This document shows, in pieces, positions 42,833 through 52,392 of a stretch of DNA of 64,000 nucleotides. The position numbers and the translations under genes were made by a program. The notes beneath the pieces were generated by a model. It saw only the letters and a program-made list of their open reading frames with translations, did no database searches and was not told where the DNA came from. This DNA is from Blastocladiella emersonii ATCC 22665. Its lineage: Eukaryota > Blastocladiomycota > Blastocladiomycetes > Blastocladiales > Blastocladiaceae. Position 1 is the first letter of the stretch. Each line of letters starts with the position of its first letter. Location: positions 1,860,001 to 1,924,000 of the forward strand of contig JANHCV010000003.1 of assembly GCA_025594325.1 (NCBI GenBank), written 5' to 3'.

Positions 42833-43129
42833 TGTCCTTTGTGAAGAACGCTTCCTGAATACACGTTCCGAGAGTCAACGACGCGGAACGATGCCTTGAG
42901 TGCCGGGAGCACTCAACCGAGCGTCCGCTCGGACTCCGGGCTTGTGCTCGACAGCGAAAAAACGCGTCTCACGGCAGGCAAAACGCGACGCGTTTCGATA
43001 TCACGTGGTGGCGACGCGTGGCGGATCGCCACGGTGGCGCACAGCGCTGGCGTTTGCGCTCTCCGCGCTCCCTTTTCAGCGTCGCAAGTCCACGCAAGCT
43101 CTCCCGCTCCCTCAACGCAACACGCTGCA
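42833..43129. promoter_or_regulatory. Promoter region of the Bos1-like gene
   Basis: No gene seen. It contains the GATATCACG-form element (42987-43008) and additional ACGCGT hexamers (42962 and 43014). Confidence 0.45.
42987..43008 (+). repeat. GACGCG-type element, GATATCACG form
   Basis: Reads GACGCGTTTCGATATCACGT followed by GG. It lies ~120 bases upstream of the Bos1-like ATG. Confidence 0.55.
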
Positions 43130-43903
43130 ATGAATTCACTGTACCAGAACCTGCTGCGGCAAAACGACACGCTGTGCACGCTGCTCGATCGCGCCGAGCA
43201 GGGCTACCTGAACGACGCCGTTGCGAGTATGGCGCTCGTCTACTGGGACGGCATGGACGATCCTGATGAGATGTGCGAGTGTAGATCAGGTGCAGACGGC
43301 GTTCGGTAACCTGGAGCGGTCGCTCGCCGACTACAACGAGTTTTCGAAGCGCGAGATCAACGTGGCCAAGCGAGAAAAGGCGCTCATGTACGCTTTTCGA
43401 CCCGCGTGGTCCGTAGACCGAGTACATGCTGACGTGCACCGCCAGCAAGTCGGTCAAAAAAGTTTAGCGACGACCTGAGCCAGCTGCGCGAGCGGTGGAC
43501 AAGGGTGCAGGCGCGCGGGGTGCAGCAGCAGGCGTACGCGGACCAGCGCAACGACCTGTTCCACCGAAGCGGTGCGCCGAGTGGTGGTGGCGTACAGATC
43601 AACCTCGGCGGGCCCGCGGCCAACGAGTACTACTCGCACGAGTCGGCGCGGCTGCACGCGACCGAGTCGCAGCTCGACGAGTACCTGGCCATGGGCCAGT
43701 CGATGCTCGGCAACCTGACGGACCAGCGCAACATGCTCAAGCGCACGCACCGGCGCATCCTCGACGCGGCCAACACGCTCGGGCTGTCGCGCACGCTCAT
43801 CGGGTACATTGAGCGCAGGGGCGTCCAGGACAAGTGGCTGTTCGCGGCCATGGCGCTCGTCTCGCTCGGCCTCATGTGGGCCATGATCCACTACCTGCGG
43901 TGA
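43130..43903 (+). CDS. BOS1: Golgi Qb-SNARE Bos1/membrin (GOSR2)
   Basis: Three exons, 43130-43226, 43285-43387 and 43450-43903, give 217 residues; the second intron ends at an AAG acceptor with a GCTGACG branch. Bos1/membrin acts in ER-to-Golgi vesicle fusion. The N-terminal helices begin MNSLYQNLLRQND. The SNARE helix spans roughly residues 130-185 (LDEYLAMGQSMLGNLTDQRN, zero-layer Gln present; THRRILDAANTLGLSRTLI), followed by RRGVQDKW and a C-terminal membrane anchor (LFAAMALVSLGLMWAMIHYL). Size and order agree with the family. Confidence 0.88.
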
Positions 43904-44269
43904 ATACACGAACGCCGCGATCGGCTTGAGCTCCGCGACAGGCGATCATGGAAGGGGTGAGGAAGTGTGGCTGAGGCGCGGAACAGCGTGCGTCCGTGTG
44001 GTGTTCCTTAGGTGGTCGGCAGGCCAAGGATAGAGGGTCCCGTCCCTCCCTGCCCCCTTGCAGTCGACGCTCCCCGCCCCCCATGAACTGCTGCAACTCT
44101 ACGCACTAGTACCGCCCGCTCCTGGCTAGATTCCCTAGACGGACCGAGGATCATCGCCGCAGCCCACCCTTCGCGCGCCGACTTCTCGACTGCGCCGTTC
44201 TCGATACCCACCTCCTTCCTCCCCACCACCACCAACAGCAACCAACACCTTCCACGAATCCACGACGCC
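43904..44269. other. Intergenic, promoter of the kelch-like gene
   Basis: No gene seen. The 100 bases before 44270 are C/A-rich with CCACCACC repeats, a probable leader. Confidence 0.45.
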
Positions 44270-47200
44270 ATGCCGATCGCCCGCTCTGCACCGCGGCGAT
44301 CCAGGGAACCCACCCGCGCGGCGGCCCTCGCGCTGCTCGCGCTCGCGATTGTGGCGCCGATGGCAGTCCACGCGCAAACCACTGCAGCTGCGAAAGAATG
44401 GCCCGCGGCGCTCGCCAACGGGTTCATCAACGCGGCCGTCGTGCACATGGCGGGGATCCAGCGCGTCGCCGTGGTCGGCGGGCAGCGCGATAAGACGCCG
44501 CTCGCGACGGCCTTCCTGCTCGACGTGTCGCGGCCCTTCTCGGTCGACGCCCCCGCCGCCATCTGGCCGCTGCCGAACCTGCCCAAGGCCGTGACGCGGC
44601 CCGTCCCGCTCGTCGCCTTCGACGCGGCCGCGCGCGAGTACCGCGCCGTGCTCGTCGGCGGGCAGACGGCCGACTTCGAGGTGTCCACGGACGTGTACCA
44701 GTACTCGCTCGCTGTCGCCGACGTCACGGCCGACTCGGCGGCGGCCAAGGTCGCGTCCATCAAGACCGTCGACAAAGATAAGGTGCCCGCCACGCCCGCC
44801 ATCGCACCGGGCGTCTCGGACGTCTGCGTCAACGCCACCGGCGCGTGGGCCCGCGCCGCCGCCGACTCGGCCGCGTGGTTCGGCGGGCTCAACCCGCGCC
44901 AGAGCGACCCCATCGCCGACGCGTCCGTCGTCACCCTGGTGCGTGCGATTCTCTAGCCGCGTGCACGGCAGAAGGCGCTTACCCCGAGTGCTCGAGTAGA
45001 CGGGCGACCTCACCAAGCTGCAGACCTCGGGCCCCGCGCCCGCCGCGCAGATCCTCGGCCGCACCATCCGCATCGACGCCGACCGCTTCCTCGTGACGGG
45101 TGGCGCCGACACGGTCGCGACCAACTCGATCCTCAACGTGCGCACCGGCACATGGACCGCGCTCCCCGCGCTCCGCACCGGCCGCGACGAGCACCAGGTC
45201 GTCGTCTACACGGTGCCCGGCTCATCGCCCGCCAAGCGCTACGCCGTGGTTCTGGGGGATGGCAATCCGATGATTGAGACCATCGACCTCGACACCAACG
45301 CGCTGGCCCAGGCGACGCCCACGGGCGACGGGCCGGCTAACGTCGCGCGCGGGTCCGCGGTCCTTGTCGACGACCATATCATGATCTTTGGTGGATCCAA
45401 CCAGGCGGTGCGTTCGTTAACGGTCGCGATTTTGGGCGGTCGGGATTGCTGACCAGCCTCACGCTCCGCATACTTGATGGACCGGCTACCGGGTTCGCTT
45501 GGTTTTAGCAGGCGGGGACCCTGCTCAAGCCGCTGACGCTGCTCAAGATCAAGGTCAACGGCGCCGCTCTCGAGTTTGAATGGTACTTCGCTCACAGCTC
45601 CATCACTGCCCTTACCCGGTGCTGACAATCGCCCGCTTGTAGGACCAAGGACTTCAAGCCCGCCGGGTACGGCAAGGACCTGATCCTCGCGAGCTCTGGC
45701 CGGACGCCGACCCCGGGCACCGGCGGGAACGCTACCATCGAACCCAACTCCCCGACCACCGCGCCGCCCGCCCTGCCGTACATCCTCGGGTCCGTCGGCG
45801 GCGGCGTCGTCATCGTCGTCCTGATCCTCGTCGCGCGCTCGCGCCGCCGCACCGCACGCGAGAACCTCGAGATCCCGCAGTACTCGGCCACCGCCTCCGC
45901 GTTCCAGCAGAACAACAACGGCCGGTACGGGACCACCAAGTCGGCCGCCGCGGCGGGCGCGCTCTCGCCGGGCACTACGGCGCCGCCGTCGTTCCACTCC
46001 AGCTCGGCGACGGGTAGCAGTAACGACGGCAGCGCGTACGCCAAACCCGCGCTCGCGCCGCGGATCAACGAGGTCGCCGTCGCCATCTCAGCCGGCCCGC
46101 GCGGCGTCGGGCTCGTGTCGAACGGCGCGCAGCGCATGACCGTGTCGACCAACTCGACGGGCGCCTCGCGCAGCACGGGCAGCGGTGGTGCTGGTGGCGC
46201 CGGCGGGATGATGGTCTCGGCCGCGACCGCGATCCAGTCGTCCTCTGCCGCAACCGCCAACGTCGCTCCGGCGGGCTACCACCCGGTTGAACCCGAGTCG
46301 CCGCACCGCACCTCGTTCGCGCCCGCCGGCGTGTCGCCACCGAACCAGGCGCCCGCCACCTCATCCGCCGGACCCGCGATCCCGATCACCGTACCCGTCG
46401 GACCCAACGGGCTGCCGTTCGCGCGGTCCGGGTCGCCCGTCCCGCTACAGCGGTCGACGACGCCGACACTCGAGGCGAACGGCGGTGGTAACGGTGCGCC
46501 GAGCCGCCCGCTCGCCCTTCCGCGGCTCGCGCCCGCGCTCCCGACGCAGCCGAGCCAGGCGGCCATCGTCTCCAACGGGATCTCGGTACAGGACGCGGAC
46601 GCGCACTGGTCCAATCAGGTCGAGTACCCGGTCGCCGCGACCATCGCCGAGTCGGTCCCCGTCATCATGCGCCGTGCGTCCGAGCCGTACAACGAGTATC
46701 GCACGTCGCAGTCGGCGGCGACGGGACGCCGGCCAGTGCTCTCGGTTGATACCGCCGGGCAGGGGATGCCGGGCGCGGCGGCCGTTGCGGCAGCGGCGGC
46801 GGCGCTCACGCCGCCCGAGTCGACGCACTCGTCGATCTCGTCGACACGGTACCGCACGCCCGAGCCGCTGCTCGCCGAGTCCCGCTACGTGTCCATGGCG
46901 AGCACCACGGTGACGTCGTCGTACGCGACCACGTCAGGGATCTCGCCCGTCACCACGACGACCGCCACCGCGACTACGAGCTCCGGCGCGCCGACGCTTC
47001 CGACGCTCACCACGACCCCGCTCATGATCCCGCGTATTGGGTCTCCCGGCCCCAGCTTCAACCCCGCAGGCGCGGGCGGGCCCGGCTCGATCGCGACGAG
47101 CGGGTCGGCGGGGACCTGGTCGCAGATCGGCGTGCACTTCGCGTCGCCCATCCCGTCCGCGGCCGCGTCGCCCGCCGCGTCGTCCGTTGGCTATACCCCG

Positions 47201-47410
47201 TCGCCCACCACGGCGCCGTCGCCGCAGGTCCGCCGCACCAGCACGCTCGCGCTGTCGCCGCTGCAGTGGCGCGAGGAAGTTGCCGCGCAGGCGGCCGCGC
47301 AGCAGGGGCAGTCCGCGACGCCCGTCAGCGCCGAGACCCAGGGCAGCGATCTCAGCGACCTCCTGTACCTCCCGACGTCCAGCGATCTGTCGCCGAGCAA
47401 GACGGCGTAG
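44270..47410 (+). CDS. Kelch-like single-pass membrane protein
   Basis: Four exons: 44270-44938, 45000-45407, 45509-45582 and 45643-47410, giving 972 residues (introns 61, 101 and 60 nt). A signal peptide near residues 17-36 (AAALALLALAIVAPMAVHA) precedes a ~390-residue ectodomain with kelch/galactose-oxidase-type strands: RVAVVGGQRD, RAVLVGGQT, RFLVTGGAD, KRYAVVLGDG, DHIMIFGGSN. One membrane span lies near 428-450 (YILGSVGGGVVIVVLILVARSRRR). A long Ser/Thr/Pro-rich cytosolic tail of ~520 residues follows, with no recognised domain. Proteins of this layout are common in fungi as putative surface sensors or adhesion proteins; the ligand is unknown. Confidence 0.78.
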
Positions 47411-47484
47411 TGCGCCGGTGGAGATCCAGTTTTGTGAATTGCGTGTGTGTATGACCAAATGATAGCGTTTTTGCTTCTTCTCAG

Positions 47485-48358
47485 TTACGGCCGAGTGCTC
47501 CCGCGCCGCGCGAGGTGCAGCAGGTCGCGGCTCGACATGTCCGTCAGGTCGTGCCACGCCGCTTCTTCCTCCGACTCGCCGATGTGGTCGGGATCGCCGT
47601 GGCTCGTCGATTCGGACTGCTCGGCGACGGACTCGGACGCGGAATCGGTCGATGGACCCGCGTCATGGCCGATTCCGTCGATCGCGACGGCAGGTTCGGC
47701 GGGCTCCTCGTCAGCGAAGCGAGATGCCTCGATGGGCGGCTCGTCCGCCAAGTCCTCGTCGCCGTGCGCGCCAAAGCCGTCGACAGAAGCACCCGTCGAC
47801 GCGACTCGGTCAGCGGGCGGATCAGCGAGGACGGGGTTGGACTCGAGGCGGGCGAGCGTCATACGGAGGCGCTCGAGGACGTGGTCCGTGTGCGGGTCCT
47901 CCGACTCGGGTTCGGACGCATGGTCTTGAGTTCCGTCGGCTTGAAGCGCATTGGACGAGGCTGCAGCAGGCGCCGGCCGGGCACGAGGGCGAGGAGTGGG
48001 CTTGCGCGGCGACGCGCCCGGAGCGGCAAAGTCGCGGATGCGCGCCTGCGCCTCGAGACGGCGGAACTCGCACTGGACATGCGTCGCGTACGTGTGCTAC
48101 GCTTGCGCAACGTGTGAGCCCCAAGTCATTTGCGAAGATGGCATCGACGCGTACGCGTTGGGCGAGCCACTGAGTCCGCAGGGTACGGAGCGCAACCGTC
48201 GATCGAGTGTGGTCCGCGGCGAGCGCGCGAGCGTCGTGCAGGAGCGCGTCGTTGCGGACCTGGCGGTCGGCTGGGCTCAGGACACGCGCCGCGGTCGGGA
48301 CTGAGGGGAAGTGCAGCGAGTGTCCATCTCTTATGGTCCAGGTGGGCTGGGCTAACAT
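47485..48358 (-). CDS. Hypothetical protein with acidic C-terminal half
   Basis: Two exons, 48358-48155 and 48096-47485, give 271 residues; the 58-nt intron runs from GTACGC to a TAG and joins WLAQR to HTYATHVQCEF in frame. I do not recognise the family. The first ~115 residues are helical and may fold (DRQVRNDALLHDARALAADH; VQCEFRRLEAQARIRDFA). The rest is Asp/Glu/Ser/Pro-rich and probably disordered, ending SSRDLLHLARRGSTRP. No signal peptide or membrane segment. Convergent with the kelch-like gene. Confidence 0.62.
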
Positions 48359-48523
48359 GGTTGCGGGATGAGGTGCCGAGGAGCCTTAGAAGCAGGGGAA
48401 CTTAGCCCCCCTGTTAGAAGCGAGGCGCGCGGCGCGAGGTGTGGGACGCGTCGAGTAATCACGTTTGGCCTCGGCGGCCACTTTCGCTCTCCTGCTCAGC
48501 GACGAACACCCCATGGAAGCACT

Positions 48524-49458
48524 ATGAACGAACTTAACTTGCCGCATATTATCGAACGAGTCTTGTGCTATGCCGTGGCGACGCACGGCGACCGGAACGA
48601 CGTGCGAGGTCCCGCTGTGTACGCGCGCGTCATGCGCCGCGCCGACATCCCGGGAGTCATGCGCGCGATTTTGCGCCTTTGCCCAATTCTATCAATTGAA
48701 GAAGCATGTAAGCGTGGCCGCGTGGACGTGCTTGAGCTGTGGCGCAATCGCGTTTACCGTTTCGCTGCACCACGGCCGCGCTCGAGCATGCTGCAATCGA
48801 GCTTAACTACGCCGTATTGGATTGGTGGCGCGACTCGATGCTTCCGCTGCCGAGAGTGTCCGGCAGGGCATACGACGTCGTGCTCGGCATGATTGGAGCT
48901 CGTGCGAATAGCTCAGCGGAGGCAGACCTACATGTTCGTTGTCTCCTCTTGCTTCTTCGACGATTCAGGGAAAACTAACGCCCGAAATCTAGCTATCTCC
49001 GGTCCTTGCTGAGCCAGGTGACGCGGAAACGTGCAAATTATACCCTGACCTATCGCAAGGCCGCAGCATCTCTGCCCGAATCAACGGTCGGCCGACTTCG
49101 ATTGGCGTCGCCGTTCTCAACGCTGCTTTCGCGCTATCCAGCGATGCGCCTCGAGGTCTGTGCTACCTTTTGTTCGGACCATGCGATATGACCGTCGACA
49201 CCGCTAGATCACTGATGCTGCCACAAACGGTTGGGTTCCTCGAATTTGACAGCATGCGCCACGACTTGCCTGGCGGAGCTTCACGCACCGCAGCTGGCTA
49301 GCGTTGCCCCGATTCTAAAGTTTAGCCAGAGCCAAGGCCGCAAGTGTTCCATTTCACTCGGCGGTACTCAGCTCTCGGCGTGGTGGGTTGAAGCCTTGGC
49401 GCGGAGCGAGTATATTGACTTCTATCGCTCTTGGCGCGAGCTTCCGAATGGAAGCTGA
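48524..49458 (+). pseudogene. Decayed ankyrin-like repeat gene
   Basis: From 48524 the frame reads MNELNLPHIIERVLCYAVAT and later ILSIEEACKRGRVDVLELWR. A one-base shift near 48740-48770 moves the continuing repeat into another frame (LPFRCTTAALEHAAIELNYAVLDWWRDS), which stops at 48978. Weak, interrupted traces (ITDAATNGW near 49210) extend to about 49458. The [V/L]LDWW repeat pattern resembles large ankyrin-like families I recall from blastocladiomycete genomes. The frameshift, stops and lower GC make this a pseudogene rather than a spliced gene. Confidence 0.55.
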
Positions 49459-49959
49459 GTGCCGCACCACGGCTCGACTGGTGCGCGTGGATGTCGCTAG
49501 CTCGTTGTCTTCGTTGTCGGATATTTTGTAATTAAAGAGTTTTCATCACCTGTTCGTGTTGACCTGATTGATGGTCGCGATGACGACTTTGATATGGATT
49601 GAGACCGGCTGACGGTTTGGCGCCTCGTCTCGTTATAGATAGCGCCTGGCAAACGCGACGCGTTCATAAAATACGGTTAGCGCAACCAAGCGCTCTCTCG
49701 AGTGATTTGCGCTGCGCTAGGGCGCGTTTCGACGCGTCGATCATCGGTCACATGATATCGCAACGCGTCGCACGCGTGTCTCGCGTCCAGCGCGAAAGCT
49801 TGAAAAAACCTCCTCGGCACTCGATCAAGTTCCCCTTGTCGCCCTCTTAGAGCCTCTTGTTGTTACCTTTGAACTTTTTGTCGCCACGTTCCGCGTCTCA
49901 TCGCCTACAAGCGCACTACATGAGTTAATCTCGTTTGACCTCGTTCAACACACTCCAAC
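49459..49959. other. AT-richer intergenic region before the IST1-like frame
   Basis: No gene seen. It contains a minus-oriented GATATC-form element (49748-49769) and two ACGCGT hexamers. Confidence 0.45.
49748..49769 (-). repeat. GACGCG-type element, GATATC form
   Basis: Minus-strand reading GACGCGTTGCGATATCATGT followed by GA. It lies ~190 bases upstream of the IST1-like start. Confidence 0.5.
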
Positions 49960-50376
49960 ATGTTGTCCATACTTCCAAAAAGCTTCTTGAATGATCGTCG
50001 TACGCCCCATGGGCTCATAGAGGCGCAACGAAGCGCGCTCACGTTTGTCGCGGACCGAAAGCTCGACAGCGCATACGTACACGGCGAGCGGGTTGTTCGC
50101 GAGGAACTAGAGCTGGAAGCCCTCGGCTTTCTCCTTCTGTATTGCGAACAACTTTCTCAGCACATCGACCTCATTGGCAAGGCGTCCAAGTGTGATCCCA
50201 AGCACTTGACGGCGGTCCACACGCTCATCTATTATGTACCTCGCGTTGGGATCAAGGAACTTCACGGCGTGCGCGACGTCCTCGTGCGCAAGTTCGGCAA
50301 GGAAATGGGCGTCACAGCTAGCGAGAACCGATTCGCAGTTTTTGATATGGGCAAACGGTACTCTTTTGGTTACATC
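49960..50376 (+). pseudogene. Truncated IST1-like (ESCRT) gene
   Basis: ATG at 49960 opens a frame whose ~140 residues match the IST1 domain: ERVVREELELEALGFLLLYCEQL, KASKCDPKHLTAVHTLIYYVPR and KELHGVRDVLVRKFGKEMG. IST1 regulates Vps4 and ESCRT-III at endosomes. The first helix of the domain is shortened, and the last (ENRDGxV-type) helix is replaced by TASENRFAVFDMGKRYSFG. The frame does not stop. It continues 759 bases antisense through the DeSI-PUL gene to 51135. Codon use is less G/C-biased than in neighbours. A 3'-truncated duplicate is the simplest reading; a working short gene is possible. Confidence 0.55.
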
Positions 50377-51931
50377 TCAATCGACGGGTGCAAACAGCGC
50401 AACGCTCTCCTCAACAACGCGGCCCAGCTTCGCAAACGACTCGGGGGTACACTCGAGCGCCTCAAGCAGGTCGAGGATCGCGGGCGGCGCCGTGAACAGC
50501 AGGCCGCACAGGCTCGCGTACAGCTGCGTGCCCATGGCGCTCGCCTCCTCCTCGTTTCCGCGCACCTGCGTGCCGAGGACGTGCGCGATCGCGCCCACAA
50601 TCTCGACGGTCCACTCCTCGTCGGCGCCGTCGCTCGACCAGACCGTGGTCCAGTCGGCCGCGGGCGTCGTACGCGCGAGCTGGAACCGCCAGCGCGCGAC
50701 GTGGAACGCGAGCACGGCGGCGGCGCGGATAATCGACGCGTCGGCGACCGCGGGCTCGTGCAGCAGGCCCGACACGAGGAGCGACGTGAGCAGCGTGCGG
50801 CGGTCCCCGGCGGCGGCCGATCCGAGCGACCACCGCACGACCTTGGTGTGGCCGAGCAGGTTGGACGCGGCGCGGAGGAGCGCGAGGTGAACGGGTTTGG
50901 CGGGCGAGGCGCCCGCGAGCTCGCGGCGGATCACGGCGAACACGGCCTCCTTGAGCCCGCTGGCGTACGACTCGGCCTGGGCGAACAGCCGCGCGACGTC
51001 GACAATGACCCACCGCTCGTCGTCCTTGTCGACCTCACGCAGCAGGCTGCACAGCAGGCGCAAGGTGCGCGGGTCGGCCTCGGCGTTGGCGCCCGCGCAC
51101 GTCTTGCGCAGGCGCGCGGCCACGGCAGCGGCTGACTCCTCGGTCGGGTCGACGTTGGTCAGCGTGTGGTCCAGCACGGACTCGAGCTTCTCCCACATCT
51201 TGGGCGACGACGCCGAGTGCCAGTGCGGCTGGTCGAAGATGGCGCGCAGCTCGGGGAGCGACAGCGCGACGTGCGGGTGCCCGGGCGGCCCAGCTGCCGG
51301 GACGGCGACGCGCGCAGGAGCAGGAGCGGTCGTGGTGGCAGGAGGGGCACGGACCGGCTGAGCGTGCGGCGAGCTGAAGAACGAGTCGATGACGGGGCGC
51401 AGGGCCTGGCCGAACGGGCTGGATGTGCGAGGTGGTGAGCGAAGGGAGGGATCGAATCGTCAAGCAGAGTGGCGTACGTCTCAAGAAAGTCGCCGGGCAG
51501 GTTGGTGATGTACGACGGGATGGACCGGCCGACTAGGAACTGGCACACCTCGTTCGAGAAGGTGTTGCAGTTGTGGTTGAGCAGGTGGTAGTGGACGGCC
51601 GTGAACCGCGGCCGGATCTCGTCGATAAACTCGCGGAACAGCTCGCGCGAGATCTCCGTCTCGCCCATGGGCACGCGCTGGACGGGCGCGCCGTAGTGGT
51701 GCACGCCTGGCGTCGTGCTGAACACGCCCTGGCCAAAGTACCACTCCTGCCCGTGGATCACGACCGACGTGTGCCTGTTTCAGGAACTGGTTCAGCGTGT
51801 GGCGGCGGCGAAGAGACGGGCGTAAGGGCGCACCAGATGCCGTCGATCTGCCGTCCCGTCAGCTGGCGCGAGATCATGCGCGCCATGCCTTGGGAGAGGT
51901 CGTAGACGAGGAGGGTGACGCTGTGCGGCAT
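50377..51931 (-). CDS. DeSI-type thiol isopeptidase (PPPDE) fused to a PUL domain
   Basis: Three exons, 51931-51834, 51774-51478 and 51418-50377, give 478 residues (both introns 59 nt). PPPDE proteases remove SUMO or ubiquitin. The catalytic pair is visible: His34 in GIWHTSVVIHG, restored only by splicing, and Cys102 in LLNHNCNTFSNEV; YFGQGV and FLVGRSIPSYITNLPGDFL also match. After a Pro/Ala linker, residues ~210-478 form a PUL-type alpha-solenoid (KTCAGANAEADPRTLRLLCSLLREV in part, ASNLLGHTKVVRW, LLFTAPPAILDLLEAL) like the Cdc48/p97-binding domain of PLAP/Ufd3. The fusion suggests recruitment of the protease to Cdc48. Confidence 0.85.
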
Positions 51932-52016
51932 GGTTGCATGTAGTTACGTTTCGTTGCAGATGGTTGTTGATGTGTGAAAGAGAGCGGAAGGTCGGAGGTC
52001 GGCCGCCCTCTTGAAG

Positions 52017-52043
52017 GGACGCGCTCCGCCACAGCTCGATCGT
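52017..52043 (+). repeat. GACGCG-type element, degenerate GCGCCAC form
   Basis: Reads GGGACGCGCTCCGCCACAGC followed by TCGATCG; one substitution in the core. Confidence 0.4.
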
Positions 52044-52341
52044 CATCGCCACGCCGCTCTGTCAGCTTCCACGGCTGTGCCACGTCAACGCTGAGATGAC
52101 GCAGACGGAGCGCCTCGACGGAACGGCTCGCGATGCTTCTTGCTGAGCCTTCGATGGGACTCGATCGGCGCGCTGTCTTGGCGCGATGCGAGTGAGGCCC
52201 GGGCCGCGAGGACGGTGCACGGGCTTACCTGCGTACGACCCGATCAGACAACCTTGGCGAGCACCGTGAAGTCGAGACACTTGCGTCGCAGGTCACCCGC
52301 CGTGCGCTGTCTCAACATGCGCTGAAGTGAGGAGCGCGAGA

Positions 52342-52363
52342 GACGCGACTTGATATCACGTCG
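52342..52363 (+). repeat. GACGCG-type element, GATATCACG form
   Basis: Reads GACGCGACTTGATATCACGT followed by CG, 30 bases beyond the stop of SPRY gene 1. Confidence 0.5.
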
Positions 52364-52392
52364 CTCTCACGTGTTGAGGATCTCGGTTCCGA

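Larger units (their letters stand above)
51932..52392. other. Intergenic, promoter of DeSI-PUL
   Basis: No gene seen. It holds one element of each form (52017-52043 and 52342-52363). The first is ~90 bases upstream of the DeSI-PUL ATG; the second is just beyond the end of the SPRY gene 1. Confidence 0.5.
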
